A DNA stretch of 64,000 nt, taken from the NCBI RefSeq assembly GCF_003259255.1, contig NZ_QGOL01000002.1:310001-374000 (forward strand), given 5' to 3'. Below are positions 34,405-43,919 of the stretch, piece by piece. A model generated the notes under the pieces. The model had not been told where the DNA came from and ran no database searches. It was given only the letters and a program-made list of their open reading frames with translations. How positions within the stretch are numbered: the first letter of the stretch is position 1; the number at the start of each line of letters is the position of its first letter. The position numbers were made by a program, and so were the translations under genes. Origin of the DNA: Algoriphagus litoralis (lineage in GTDB: Bacteria; Bacteroidota; Bacteroidia; Cytophagales; Cyclobacteriaceae).

Positions 34405-35751
34405 ATGATGAAATGGGAAAAATTGCTGGCAAGCGGTCGTTTTGGAGAAACTCCAAAGTCGCTCAATTTGGAAACCAGCAGAACAGAATTTGAAATTGAT
34501 TACGACAGGATAATTTTTTCAGCGCCTTTTAGGAATCTACAGGATAAGACTCAGGTTTTTCCACTTCCAGAGCAAGCCTTTGTCCACACCAGATTGACTC
34601 ACAGCTTGGAGGTGTCCAGTGTCGGCCGATCGCTGGGTAAATCTGCAGGTGAGATCCTTTTGGAAAAATATCCAACCCTGGAGAAATCGGGTATTTCTGC
34701 TTCGGCGATCGGGTCTATTGTCGCCGCAGCTGCTTTGACACATGATATTGGCAATCCTCCATTTGGCCATGCGGGAGAGGAAGCGATATCGGACTTTTTT
34801 AGATTTCATGCCTACGGCAAAGTCTGGGAAAAGCATGTCAGAGTCGACCAATGGGCAGATTTAGTTAATTTCGAGGGAAATGCCCAAGGCTTTCGGATGT
34901 TGGTCTCGAAGCAATTTGGCCTGAACTTGACTTACGCGACACTTGCGGCTTTTACCAAATATCCCCGGCCTAGCTTCATTCCCCAGCGTGATATCGCCAG
35001 AAAAAGCCAGAAGAAATTCGGATTTTTTATCAATCAACTGCTTGATTTTGAAATGATGACCGATGCACTTGGCATCGAGAAAATCAGTGCAGAATCTTGG
35101 GTCCGGCATCCACTTGCGTTTCTAGTAGAGGCAGCAGATGATATCTGCTACAATATCATCGATCTCGAGGATGGCTGTACGATGGGCTTGGTGAGTTTTG
35201 AGGAGACGGTTAGTCTGCTGAAACCCATTCTAGGAGAGCGATTTGATAAAGAAAAGCTCAAAGACCGGACACAGGCCCAGAATTTGGGTATTCTTCGGGC
35301 CATAGCAATCGGTCAATTGATCCGAGAGACCGTGGAAGTATTTGACAAATATGAGGAAGGAATGCGCAAAGGAAATTTTGACAAAGCGTTGACTGACATC
35401 ATTCCCTCAGCCAAAGCGCTGGCACAGATTTCTGCCACTTCAATAAAAAGTATCTACCGCTCCAAGGTGGTATTGGAGAAAGAGGCCGCAGGTTTTCAGG
35501 TTTTGGAAGGATTGCTTTCGGTTTTTTCTCAGGCGCTCTATCACCAGTTTTATCATCCTGATCTCTTCTCCGGGCAGGATAAAAGTATTTTGAGACTTCT
35601 CCCAGAAGATTTTCCCCTCAAGGGCTGGGGTGCTGAAGTGAATCCCTATCCCATGCTGAGAAGCCTAGTCGATTTTATTTCAGGAATGACAGATAAGTAT
35701 GCCCTCAATCTCTACCGACGGGTGAAAGGGATTTCATTCCCAGGAGTCTAA
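34405..35751 (+). CDS. dgt: Deoxyguanosinetriphosphate triphosphohydrolase (HD family)
   Basis: A protein of about 448 residues that hydrolyses dGTP (and often other dNTPs) to the nucleoside and triphosphate. The HD-domain metal residues are in FVHTRLTHSLEVSSVGRSLG and VAAAALTHDIGNPPFGHAGEEAI, with a later Asp in FLVEAADDICYNIIDLEDG. The long C-terminal helical region is typical. The frame opens with a TTG at 34399, but ATG at 34405 or 34408 is the better start. It lies divergent from the DUF4382 gene. Confidence 0.93.
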   Translation: MMKWEKLLASGRFGETPKSLNLETSRTEFEIDYDRIIFSAPFRNLQDKTQVFPLPEQAFVHTRLTHSLEVSSVGRSLGKSAGEILLEKYPTLEKSGISASAIGSIVAAAALTHDIGNPPFGHAGEEAISDFFRFHAYGKVWEKHVRVDQWADLVNFEGNAQGFRMLVSKQFGLNLTYATLAAFTKYPRPSFIPQRDIARKSQKKFGFFINQLLDFEMMTDALGIEKISAESWVRHPLAFLVEAADDICYNIIDLEDGCTMGLVSFEETVSLLKPILGERFDKEKLKDRTQAQNLGILRAIAIGQLIRETVEVFDKYEEGMRKGNFDKALTDIIPSAKALAQISATSIKSIYRSKVVLEKEAAGFQVLEGLLSVFSQALYHQFYHPDLFSGQDKSILRLLPEDFPLKGWGAEVNPYPMLRSLVDFISGMTDKYALNLYRRVKGISFPGV

Positions 35752-35769
35752 GATTTTCCTGCTGATTTT

Positions 35770-35820
35770 CATTCGTCGAAGGATTCTGTTCATTCATCGA
35801 AAAAATCATTTCATTCATCG
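35770..35820 (+). promoter_or_regulatory. Triple direct repeat CATTCRTCG upstream of the kinase operon (LytTR-type site)
   Basis: CATTCGTCG (35770-35778), CATTCATCG (35791-35799) and CATTCATCG (35812-35820) are spaced exactly 21 bp apart, two helical turns. Possible core promoter elements follow: TTTG at 35834-35837 and TATCTTTT at 35857-35864. The motif family also occurs at four other promoters in the window. The downstream operon encodes a LytTR response regulator, and LytTR domains bind direct repeats with this spacing, so autoregulation is likely. Confidence 0.7.
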
Positions 35821-35862
35821 GGACTTATTTTCCTTTGGGCTCATTTAACTTAGCCTTATCTT

Positions 35863-38800
35863 TTGGAAAAGAATTTCCCCTTTCTAAATCGACGTCCCTT
35901 GGATCAAGACGCTGACTTTCCAAGCTTTTCTATTGACAGATACCGCGTCTTGGTAGAAGAGGCGCTGGATATCATTTATGAGATTGATGTCACCGGGCAT
36001 TTCACTTTTGTGAATGGCATGGCCGTTCAGCTTTTGGGTTATTCCCGAGCTGAGTTATTGACAATGCATTATTTGGATTTGATTGAACCGAGCTACCGCG
36101 AAAACGTAGCCTTATTCTACAAATATCAGATAGAGTGTGGAGATAAATCCTCGTACTTGGAATTTCCGGTTCAGTCCAAGGAAGGAAAAATAGAATGGAT
36201 TGGTCAGAAAGTACAGCTGATCTACCGCGATGAGATATTGAAAGGTGCTATCGCAATAGCCAGAATCCGTACCGATCGCCATAACCTGGAAAATGGGCTA
36301 AAGTTGTCCGAAGAAAAGTACAGGGGCATTTTGGAAAATCTTCAGTTTGGGCTCATGGAAGTGGATGTCAATGAGCGAATCCTCTTTGTCAATGATACCA
36401 TGACTCTCATCACAGGCTATTCCAGAGAAGAGCTTTTGGGAAATGTTGCTTCTGATCTATTGGTCCGGGCGGAGACGAAGGAAAAAATAGAGGAGCAACA
36501 CCGATTGAGGGAAAAGAATAAAGCCAGTGCCTATGAAGTGGAACTTATCCGAAAGGACGGCAGCTCGTTCTTTGGCTTGATCTCCGGTGCGCCGACATTT
36601 GATCTCACGGGTAGGCGCACCGGGTCTATCGGAGTCCATGTCGATATCACTGAGCGGAAGAAAAATGAGCTGGAACTTCGACAGATTAAAAAAGATCTTG
36701 ATCGGTATACCCATGGATTGGAATCGCTGAACTCGATCACCTCTGATCTTTCCTATACCCTGGAGAGGCAGCTACAAGAAGGGTTGCGGATCGTTTCAGA
36801 ATATTTTGAAATGCCTTTGGGTGGAGTGGTAAAGGCTGTGGATGACAACCTCCTTACTATTCAGAGCCTTCAGAATGACACTGTTCCTGCCTTTTACCAA
36901 AAGGCATTGCCTATCCATAAATCGGTCTCCGGAATTTCCTATCTGGAAGAAAGATTGATTGCTATTCCCGACTTGGCAAACTCTGCCTATCGTGATTATC
37001 CTACGATCAAAACCATCGGTCTGAAAAGCATGCTCAGCATGCCTATCTACGTCAATGACAGGAAGTTTGGTGCCATACTTTTGGGATCTACCTCACAAAA
37101 TCGGGATAGTTTTTCAGATTACGACCTGCAATTCTTCAGACTATTTGCCCGCTATGCAGGATTTGTGCTTACCTCTGCTGAAAACAGACAGAAACTTTTT
37201 GAGCAACAGGAAACCCTACTTGCTCAAAACTTAAAACTCTCCGAAAGTCAGCAGTTTCTTTCTTCTATCAACAGTTTTGTGACCAAGCTGTTGGATCAGG
37301 ATGATATCCATTCGATTTCTTGGGAGATCGTCGAAAATGTCATTCACAATTTTGGGTTTAAAGACTGTGTGATTTACATCCTTAATGAAGAAAAAGCCTG
37401 TCTGGAACAATTGGCAGCTTATGGCCCTAAGGATGCAGGACAACGGAAAATAAAGGATCCGATCGAAGTTCAATTTGGAAAAGGAATCGTCGGTACCGTA
37501 GCAATGACTGGCAAAGCAGAGATTATTTCCGATACCTCCAAAGATCCCCGGTATATATCAGACGATGAGGTTAGGCTTTCCGAGATCACCGTTCCGATAT
37601 TATTTGAAAATAAAGTCATCGGCATCATCGATTCAGAGCATCAGGATCGTAATTTTTTTACGGACAAACATCTGGAAACCCTCACCATCATTTCCAATCT
37701 TGCTGCGGGTCGACTAAAAAATGCCAAGTCTAAACGAAAACAGGAAAAAGCGGAAAAGGAACTTCGCGAAAGCGAAAACAAACTCCGAACAGTCATCAAT
37801 TCAGCTTTGGATGCAATCATTACCATAGATGATCTGGGTAGAATTAAGGAATGGAATCCGCAGGCTACTCAGATTTTTGGCTGGACACAAGAGGAAGTGG
37901 TGGGACATCATCTCACCGAAAACATTATTCCAAATCAGCATCGCAAGGCGCATTTTGAAGGCATGAATAACTACATGGCCACTGGTCATGGTCCCGTATT
38001 GAATCAGCGGATCGAAATCACCGCTCTGCATAAATCAGGTCGTGAGTTTCCGATCGAGCTATCCATTATTCCTCTGGTTACCAATGGCGAGCACTCCTTC
38101 ACTGCTTTTGCGCGGGACATTACCATGCAGAAAAATTCAAAAGATGAAATGGAGAAAGCCCTGACCAAAGAGCGGGAACTGAGTGAACTCAAGTCACGCT
38201 TTGTCTCCATGACTTCCCACGAATTCAAGACTCCGCTCACTACGATCAAGCAAAATGTGGATTTGATCGAATATGCCCTGGAATTGAAAAATGCGGAGTT
38301 GAAGCCTGCTTTTTCTACCTATTTCAGTAGGATATCCTCAGAGATCAGCCGCGTCACCTCATTAATGAATGACATGCTTTTACTTGGAAAAATAGAAGCA
38401 GGAAAGGTCGAAATCACCAAAAAACCGACGGATTTGGTTGCGCTCTCGCTTCAGCTTATTCAACGCATCACCGCAGGTCGCATGGATGGGCGAAGCATTC
38501 AGCTCAACGTCATCGGTGTAAAGCAAGAGGTGCCTGCCGATTCGATGCTTATGGAGCATATTCTAGGTAATCTATTCACCAATGCTCTGAAGTATTCGGA
38601 GGGGAAACCCGATCCCAAAGTGACAATTTCATTTGAAATACTCTCACACGCCAGGATTCTGGTGAAGGACTTCGGGATTGGAATTCCGGCCAAAGATCAG
38701 AAAGGACTTTTTTCCTCCTTTTACAGAGCTACCAATGTGAAAAATATCCAAGGATCGGGGCTTGGATTGTCTATCGCAAAGGAATTTATAGAAATGCATG

Positions 38801-38871
38801 GAGGAACCATCTCGGTCGTGAGCGATACAAATCAAGGTTCGGAGTTTATCCTACTTTTACCTATGGGTTAA
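35863..38871 (+). CDS. Soluble multi-PAS/GAF sensor histidine kinase
   Basis: Up to 1002 residues with no membrane segment, so it is cytoplasmic. Domain order: PAS (about 28-140), PAS (150-270), GAF (290-445), GAF (465-625), PAS (640-755), HisKA and HATPase_c. The phosphorylated His lies in SMTSHEFKTPLTT (about residue 786). The N, G1 and G2 ATP-lid motifs are visible as NLFTNALKYSEG, VKDFGIGIP and GSGLGLSIAKEF. The frame begins at a TTG that overlaps a -7-like box, so translation may start at a later TTG (about 35899). The response regulator gene follows 50 bases downstream. The signal is probably a small internal ligand, redox state or light; this is not determined. Confidence 0.93.
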   Translation: MEKNFPFLNRRPLDQDADFPSFSIDRYRVLVEEALDIIYEIDVTGHFTFVNGMAVQLLGYSRAELLTMHYLDLIEPSYRENVALFYKYQIECGDKSSYLEFPVQSKEGKIEWIGQKVQLIYRDEILKGAIAIARIRTDRHNLENGLKLSEEKYRGILENLQFGLMEVDVNERILFVNDTMTLITGYSREELLGNVASDLLVRAETKEKIEEQHRLREKNKASAYEVELIRKDGSSFFGLISGAPTFDLTGRRTGSIGVHVDITERKKNELELRQIKKDLDRYTHGLESLNSITSDLSYTLERQLQEGLRIVSEYFEMPLGGVVKAVDDNLLTIQSLQNDTVPAFYQKALPIHKSVSGISYLEERLIAIPDLANSAYRDYPTIKTIGLKSMLSMPIYVNDRKFGAILLGSTSQNRDSFSDYDLQFFRLFARYAGFVLTSAENRQKLFEQQETLLAQNLKLSESQQFLSSINSFVTKLLDQDDIHSISWEIVENVIHNFGFKDCVIYILNEEKACLEQLAAYGPKDAGQRKIKDPIEVQFGKGIVGTVAMTGKAEIISDTSKDPRYISDDEVRLSEITVPILFENKVIGIIDSEHQDRNFFTDKHLETLTIISNLAAGRLKNAKSKRKQEKAEKELRESENKLRTVINSALDAIITIDDLGRIKEWNPQATQIFGWTQEEVVGHHLTENIIPNQHRKAHFEGMNNYMATGHGPVLNQRIEITALHKSGREFPIELSIIPLVTNGEHSFTAFARDITMQKNSKDEMEKALTKERELSELKSRFVSMTSHEFKTPLTTIKQNVDLIEYALELKNAELKPAFSTYFSRISSEISRVTSLMNDMLLLGKIEAGKVEITKKPTDLVALSLQLIQRITAGRMDGRSIQLNVIGVKQEVPADSMLMEHILGNLFTNALKYSEGKPDPKVTISFEILSHARILVKDFGIGIPAKDQKGLFSSFYRATNVKNIQGSGLGLSIAKEFIEMHGGTISVVSDTNQGSEFILLLPMG

Positions 38872-38921
38872 TTAAAATTTTGTGCCTAATTTCCGATCAA
38901 GTCAGATAGAACTTAGGCCGT

Positions 38922-39644
38922 ATGAAAATTCTAATTGTAGAAGATGATCAGATGATCTCCGAAAGTGTCGGGGATATATTGAGAATGCTGGATCATCAGG
39001 TAGTAGGGGTTGCAGATAATGCGAACGATGCCATCGAACTCTGTAATATTCACCAGCCAGAATTGGCACTTCTGGACATCCAGATTGCCGGAGACATTGA
39101 TGGGGTAGAGCTGGCAGAAATCATCCGCGACCAATTTGACATTCCATTTATTTTTACCACAGCTTTCGCTGATAATGTCACCATCGGCAGGGCCAGAGAT
39201 ATGGGGCCATTTGGCTATTTGGTCAAGCCCTACGGAGTCAAAGAAGTCAATGCGGCGATTCAAGTCGCAAAAGCCAGCTTTGACCGGCTTAAAAAAGCTG
39301 AGCGTGCCAACGCCAACATGTCGAAAATCATCGACAACAGCCTTTTTCTGAAAGTGGACAACAAGCTCGTAAAAGTGAAGATCGAGGATATTCTTTTTGT
39401 GGAGGCCAAAGGCGATTATGCCTTGTTTAAGACAAAAGCCAAAGGCTACATCGTCCATACGACCATCAAGAAGGTTCAGGATCGGCTCGAAAACTTCAAC
39501 TTCCAAAAAGTTCACCGCTCATTTGTGGTCAATATTTCCAAAATCATCGACATCGAAGAGTCCAATCTCCTGATCGATGACAAGGTTATCCCCATTTCCA
39601 GAGCAAATAAAGAAAGTCTGATCAGCAGGCTGAATCTGCTTTAA
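38922..39644 (+). CDS. LytTR-family response regulator
   Basis: A 240-residue protein. The receiver domain covers about residues 1-120, with acidic pair EDD, phosphoacceptor Asp52 (LALLDIQIAG), Thr in FIFTTAFAD and Lys in YLVKPYG. The LytTR DNA-binding domain covers about 140-240 (IEDILFVEAKGDYALFKTKAKGYIVHTTIKKVQDRL, FQKVHRSFVVNISKI). It is the obvious partner of the kinase gene upstream and the best candidate to bind the 21-bp-spaced repeats at the kinase, EPS and LruC promoters. Convergent with, and overlapping by 4 bases, the last EPS glycosyltransferase gene. Confidence 0.95.
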   Translation: MKILIVEDDQMISESVGDILRMLDHQVVGVADNANDAIELCNIHQPELALLDIQIAGDIDGVELAEIIRDQFDIPFIFTTAFADNVTIGRARDMGPFGYLVKPYGVKEVNAAIQVAKASFDRLKKAERANANMSKIIDNSLFLKVDNKLVKVKIEDILFVEAKGDYALFKTKAKGYIVHTTIKKVQDRLENFNFQKVHRSFVVNISKIIDIEESNLLIDDKVIPISRANKESLISRLNLL

Positions 39645-40822
39645 TCTAAAGTCACCAGTCTGGGAGCGGCCCGTTGGGCTTTTTCCCAGGTGACGGCCTG
39701 TTTTCCTTTGAAGAATCTCCACCATCCCTGCACTACGCAGGCATGCATGAAGACAAAATAAAAAGGAATATGCAGGATTTTTAGTCGGATAGATTTATTC
39801 CTAAAGGCATAGCCCAGACCTGCCAAACCATAAAAGCCCATCTGTGTCCAGGCAGCCAATTCATAGATGAGATCCTGGCTGCTCAGTGTAAATCCCGTCA
39901 CTAGTAAAAGGAATAGGGCAATGGGCATGGCTGTCCAGCGGAGTACCCGATGAGAAAGATACTGGAAAGTCATTCCTGGATGTAAATCTACTCGCCAGGC
40001 TTGTGGGAGACGACTGATGGCTTGAATTCCCCCCGCCGAAATTCTGATTTTCCGCTTTTTTTCTTCTTCCACATTAGCCGATCCGGTCTCCACAGCCAGT
40101 GCTTCTGGAGCATAGTCTATCCGGTAGCCAGCCGCTGCCAATCGTACCGTCATCACAAAATCCTCAATGACGGTATCTTCCTCAGGAGCTTCATATAGTT
40201 GGGTTCTGAGTGCCAAAAGTTCACCTGCAGAACCTACCAGGGTATTCCATTCGGCATCTTTCTTTTTCAGATAGGACTCGTATTTCCAATAGAAACCCTC
40301 GCCTGAAGCGCTTGCCCCGTCCCTGGATTCAGCCATGACGACCTTCTCTCCGGAAACTGCCGCTACCAGATTGGATTGGAAAGGATGCACCAAAGCTCGG
40401 ATGGCACCCGGATTCAGCATCACATTCGCATCTGTGAAAATAGTAATCGGGGTATGGATCTCTGGCATGATCCGATTGATAGCGGCGATTTTTCCCTTTC
40501 GAGCCGGGGAGTGACTTACCTCGATTCCTTCGAGTGATTGGAGTAGCTTGACGGAATTGTCCGTACTTCCATCGGTGACAAAGCAAAGGTTAAGCTTGTC
40601 TTTTGGATAATCGAGGCTTAGGCTATTGGCTACTTTTTCCCGGAGGATATCTTCTTCATTGAAACAGGCGACGATCAAGGTAACTTCAGGCAAATCTTCA
40701 TCCTCAAGCTGGGGATAGCTCATCTTTCGAGAGCCAAAGCGTGCGAGCAGGGTGATGACGACTCCATAGCCGGCAAAGGTGAACAAGATGATAGCAGCCG
40801 AGTTCCAAAATAAGAATTCCAT
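39641..40822 (-). CDS. Membrane glycosyltransferase family 2
   Basis: A 393-residue protein with an N-terminal membrane segment (about 5-25), a GT2 catalytic domain (VTLIVACFNEEDILREKV, FVTDGSTDNS, the DxD-like IFTDANVMLNPGA and the EDFVMTVRLAAAGY acceptor-site Asp) and three to four C-terminal membrane helices (about 295-370). Such cellulose-synthase-like topologies transfer sugars at the membrane face. It has its own promoter with LytTR-type repeats, so it forms the third EPS transcription unit. Confidence 0.9.
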   Translation of the reverse strand: MEFLFWNSAAIILFTFAGYGVVITLLARFGSRKMSYPQLEDEDLPEVTLIVACFNEEDILREKVANSLSLDYPKDKLNLCFVTDGSTDNSVKLLQSLEGIEVSHSPARKGKIAAINRIMPEIHTPITIFTDANVMLNPGAIRALVHPFQSNLVAAVSGEKVVMAESRDGASASGEGFYWKYESYLKKKDAEWNTLVGSAGELLALRTQLYEAPEEDTVIEDFVMTVRLAAAGYRIDYAPEALAVETGSANVEEEKKRKIRISAGGIQAISRLPQAWRVDLHPGMTFQYLSHRVLRWTAMPIALFLLLVTGFTLSSQDLIYELAAWTQMGFYGLAGLGYAFRNKSIRLKILHIPFYFVFMHACVVQGWWRFFKGKQAVTWEKAQRAAPRLVTLD

Positions 40823-40844
40823 AATTTCCAGAGGTTTATTGGGA

Positions 40845-40932
40845 TGAAATTAGTGTGTCAGCAAGTTTTCAATTCCCGATTTCGACCAAGGGTAGTTAGA
40901 AATCGGTGAGTGACAGATAGGATCGGTGAAGC
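40845..40932 (-). promoter_or_regulatory. Promoter of the 39641 glycosyltransferase gene with three LytTR-type repeats
   Basis: The minus-strand -7-like box TAATTTCA lies at 40845-40852, with TTG 17 bases upstream. Further upstream come CCTTGGTCG (40883-40891), CACTCACCG (40904-40912) and GCTTCACCG (40924-40932), read on the minus strand, at 21- and 20-bp steps. The nearest copy's CG is 32 bases from the -7 box, as at the O-antigen-ligase and pseudo-receiver promoters. Confidence 0.6.
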
Positions 40933-40936
40933 AAAC

Positions 40937-41818
40937 TCAAGGAAGAAAATTTATCGGGTCTTTCCAGCCGAATTTCCCCAGAAGCAAAGCATCCTGGCAG
41001 GCCATTTTAAATGCTTTTTTGTGGATTTCGGGTAACCTGATCAGATTTTTGGGTAAACTGAACGCAAGAAAAAAACCAATAAAAAGCCGGTAATACCGCG
41101 AGTTTTGCTTCATAAATCGGATCCGGTTTCGGGTTTGGTAGTAGACTTTGAGTGGACTGTTTTTTCCCGTGCTGATGGATTCTTTGTGAAGAATGGTTAC
41201 TTCACCGGCCACTAGGATTCGATAGCCTTTTTCCCTGATTCGTACTGACCAGTCCAATTCCTCGTAGTAGAGGAAATATTCTTCGGGCATGACGCCAGCT
41301 GAGTCGATCACTCGCTTAGGAATCAGTACCGCCGCTCCATGAAAATAGGGGGACTCGGTCCAGCCATCGACTGGCTGGACCTGAATGGGATGATTTCTTC
41401 CTGTCAGCGGATTGATCGAGGTATATCCGGCAAACTGAATATTAGAGGGATTTTCTGCATATCGTATGGTAGGCGATACTGCACCGACGGTGGAGTCTTC
41501 AAAACCCATCAGCAAATGCTCAATCAGCCCATTGCTGATTTCAGTGTCATTATTGAGAAAGAAGAGAAATTCACCCTGCGCAGCTTGAATTCCCAGATTA
41601 TTGGCACCGGCAAAGCCGAGATTTTCTCTGGAATACAGATAGGTGATCTCAGGAATCAGGCCGGAATAAAATTCTCGGTCTGATCCATCTGATTCATTGT
41701 CAACCAAGACTATTTCCAGATTGGGATAGCCTGCCAGCAGGAGACTTCTCAGCAGATCTGCCGTGACTTCTCGCTGCTTGTAGTTGACAGTGATGACACT
41801 TACTCTAGGCGTTTTCAC
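40937..41818 (-). CDS. Glycosyltransferase family 2
   Basis: A 293-residue GT-A enzyme of the rhamnosyltransferase-like type: VSVITVNYKQREVTADLLRSL, IVLVDNESDGSD, the FLNNDTEISNG DxD-type region, and YFHGAAVLIPKRVIDSAGVMPEEYFLYYEELDWSVRIREKGY. No membrane helix is certain; a hydrophobic patch lies at about 247-260. The start appears to be GTG at 41818, overlapping the methyltransferase stop codon (4 bases). Last gene of the EPS middle operon. Confidence 0.92.
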   Translation of the reverse strand: MKTPRVSVITVNYKQREVTADLLRSLLLAGYPNLEIVLVDNESDGSDREFYSGLIPEITYLYSRENLGFAGANNLGIQAAQGEFLFFLNNDTEISNGLIEHLLMGFEDSTVGAVSPTIRYAENPSNIQFAGYTSINPLTGRNHPIQVQPVDGWTESPYFHGAAVLIPKRVIDSAGVMPEEYFLYYEELDWSVRIREKGYRILVAGEVTILHKESISTGKNSPLKVYYQTRNRIRFMKQNSRYYRLFIGFFLAFSLPKNLIRLPEIHKKAFKMACQDALLLGKFGWKDPINFLP

Positions 41819-42621
41819 TGGACAGGCTTTTTACCGATGACTTGGATCGCATTTCCCCAGGTGTTTCGGTGAACCAAGCGGTCCAGAAGAACCAATCCTT
41901 TTGCGACTGGCAAACTGAGCAGCTGACCCAGGATTCCCTGTTTTTTGCCCAAATAAGCTAATTCCCAGCCCAATCGGGACAAATATCCATCCGAATAGGA
42001 TGCGTGGACGATATCAAAACCTTCTGCTACAAATCGATTTTTCAGACCATCCAGATCATAGACCTGTCCCACATGCTCCTCGTCCAGCCAATCTTGGTGC
42101 TCTTCAAACCAACGGGCAGGGAAAATGGTGCGCTGAGTGACATTAGGGATCTTGACCAGAAAATGGCCGCCTTCGTCCAGTCGCTGATATACCGAAGCAA
42201 AGGGCATTTCCTCGGGCTTGATATGCTCAAAAACATCGATGGCAAATACAAAATCCAGATTGGAAAGAAAGGTCGTTTCTACTTTTTGGCAATAGGTACT
42301 GATGTTTGTGATTTCACTTTTCTCCAGCGCAGTTCTGAGTGTCAGGATTCGTTCGCGATCAATGTCGAGCGCGTAAATCCAAGCCTTAGGCATTGCTTTG
42401 GCCATACTGATGGCATATTCTCCATATCCGGTGCCGAGGTCAAGGATCCTACCATTCTCAGGCAGAGGAAGTTGAGCTACCAGTTTTTTGAAGATGGTGA
42501 ATCGGGCGTAGTTGCCCAGGTTTGTGTATCCAAAGACCTTGTTGAATACTTTGGCAAGGGTCGGATTGCTTTTCATTCGAGCTGAGGTATGTACCTGAGC
42601 TACTCCAAATGTTAGATTCAT
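41815..42621 (-). CDS. Class I SAM-dependent methyltransferase
   Basis: A 268-residue protein with motif I GRILDLGTGYGEYAISMAKAMP, motif II YALDIDRER and the post-motif DFVFAIDVFEHIKPEEMPFA. It probably methylates a sugar or carrier-linked intermediate of the EPS made by neighbouring enzymes; the target atom is unknown. Its start overlaps the flippase stop codon and its stop overlaps the next glycosyltransferase start, showing tight translational coupling. Confidence 0.88.
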   Translation of the reverse strand: MNLTFGVAQVHTSARMKSNPTLAKVFNKVFGYTNLGNYARFTIFKKLVAQLPLPENGRILDLGTGYGEYAISMAKAMPKAWIYALDIDRERILTLRTALEKSEITNISTYCQKVETTFLSNLDFVFAIDVFEHIKPEEMPFASVYQRLDEGGHFLVKIPNVTQRTIFPARWFEEHQDWLDEEHVGQVYDLDGLKNRFVAEGFDIVHASYSDGYLSRLGWELAYLGKKQGILGQLLSLPVAKGLVLLDRLVHRNTWGNAIQVIGKKPVQ

Positions 42622-43919
42622 ACTAGTTTAAGTTTTAGATGTTTTGAAAGAATGCTCCAGATGAGCAGCGTTTGTTTGTTAAAGGGAAGAATATCCAAGT
42701 ATCTGCGTATTCTGACCTGACCGATTGCAATGGTCAGTACCGTGCTCATGCTGGTAGCAAACGCTGCCCCGATCACCCCATAGATTGGGATCAGGATGGC
42801 ATTGCCAATCACATTGATGACTAGGCTCATTGCCAGCATTTGGAGATTAATCTCCGGCTTGCCTGAAGCATCCAGTGCCATCCCGAGCACTCTTCCCCAT
42901 GGTTTGGCCAAGCTGGCCAACGAGAGAAGAATGATCAGCGGCGCTGCGTCCAGGTATTGTCCGGTACTGAGGAGGAGGATAATCGAATCCGAAAACACCA
43001 GCACCAGAAGTACACCCGGAAGAATGAGTGCAAATAAAAGGAGGATGGCCCGGGCGAGTTCGAAATTCAGTTCAATGGCGTCATTGCTTCGACCAGTAGC
43101 AGCTAATCGGGGATAAATCATTTGGCTCAAAGCACTCAGAGGGAGATCGATGTATTGGATTACCTTGGTAGCCAAAAGGAACAGGGCCACCGATTTAGCA
43201 TCCAGAAAATACCCAATCATCCAAAGATCTGCCTTTTGAAAAAGCAGCGAAAAAGCGTTTGTTCCAGCTACGTGCTTTCCAAATGCCAGTAATTTACCGA
43301 TCCAAAAAAGAGACGGTCGGGCAAAAGCCAGAATTCCGCTGGAGATTCCACCATAGACCACGAGCAGGAGTCCTACCGCACTTTGGGCCCAAAGTAATTC
43401 CAACAGGCCGATTTGCTCGGTACTGGATAGATAGAGTAAGACAAGGCCGGTTCCAAGGAGGTAATACAAATTGAGGAAGAAGTAGGTTCGGCTTTTTCCT
43501 TTGGCAAAAAGTAATGCATAAAGACTCTGGAGGCTTCCGGATGACAGCAAGGAAAGCCAAGCGTATCGAAGGAGAACTTCCATCTCGGGGAGATTCCAAA
43601 ATGCACTGATGGGTCCTGCAAATGCATAGAGTATCAGAGAGAGAAGTCCAATGAATCCCAGATGTAATACAAGGGCTGAGCTCAGGAGCGATTTTTCCCG
43701 TCTTGGATATTGGATCAGGTAGCGAGTGAGTCCATTCTGGATGAGCCCCTGCCGAATGCCATCCAATAGGGCCATCAGAGACAGGTAGAATCCCCATGAT
43801 GCAAAATCCCCCGGGCTGAAAATCTTCACTACTATCAGAAAAGACAGCATATTCGTCAAAAGAAAAAGGCTTTGCCCACCCAGAGCACCCATGACTTTTT
43901 CGAGAGCAGACTTTTTCAT
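42618..43919 (-). CDS. Wzx-type polysaccharide flippase
   Basis: A 433-residue integral membrane protein with about 12 helices of the oligosaccharide flippase/MOP superfamily (MGALGGQSLFLLTNMLSFLIVVKIFSPGDFASWGFYLSLMAL type N-terminus, central DLWMIGYFLDAKSVALFLLATKVIQ). It would flip undecaprenyl-linked repeat units across the inner membrane for the polymerase encoded upstream. Start and upstream stop codons share one base (TGATG). Confidence 0.9.
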   Translation of the reverse strand: MKKSALEKVMGALGGQSLFLLTNMLSFLIVVKIFSPGDFASWGFYLSLMALLDGIRQGLIQNGLTRYLIQYPRREKSLLSSALVLHLGFIGLLSLILYAFAGPISAFWNLPEMEVLLRYAWLSLLSSGSLQSLYALLFAKGKSRTYFFLNLYYLLGTGLVLLYLSSTEQIGLLELLWAQSAVGLLLVVYGGISSGILAFARPSLFWIGKLLAFGKHVAGTNAFSLLFQKADLWMIGYFLDAKSVALFLLATKVIQYIDLPLSALSQMIYPRLAATGRSNDAIELNFELARAILLLFALILPGVLLVLVFSDSIILLLSTGQYLDAAPLIILLSLASLAKPWGRVLGMALDASGKPEINLQMLAMSLVINVIGNAILIPIYGVIGAAFATSMSTVLTIAIGQVRIRRYLDILPFNKQTLLIWSILSKHLKLKLV

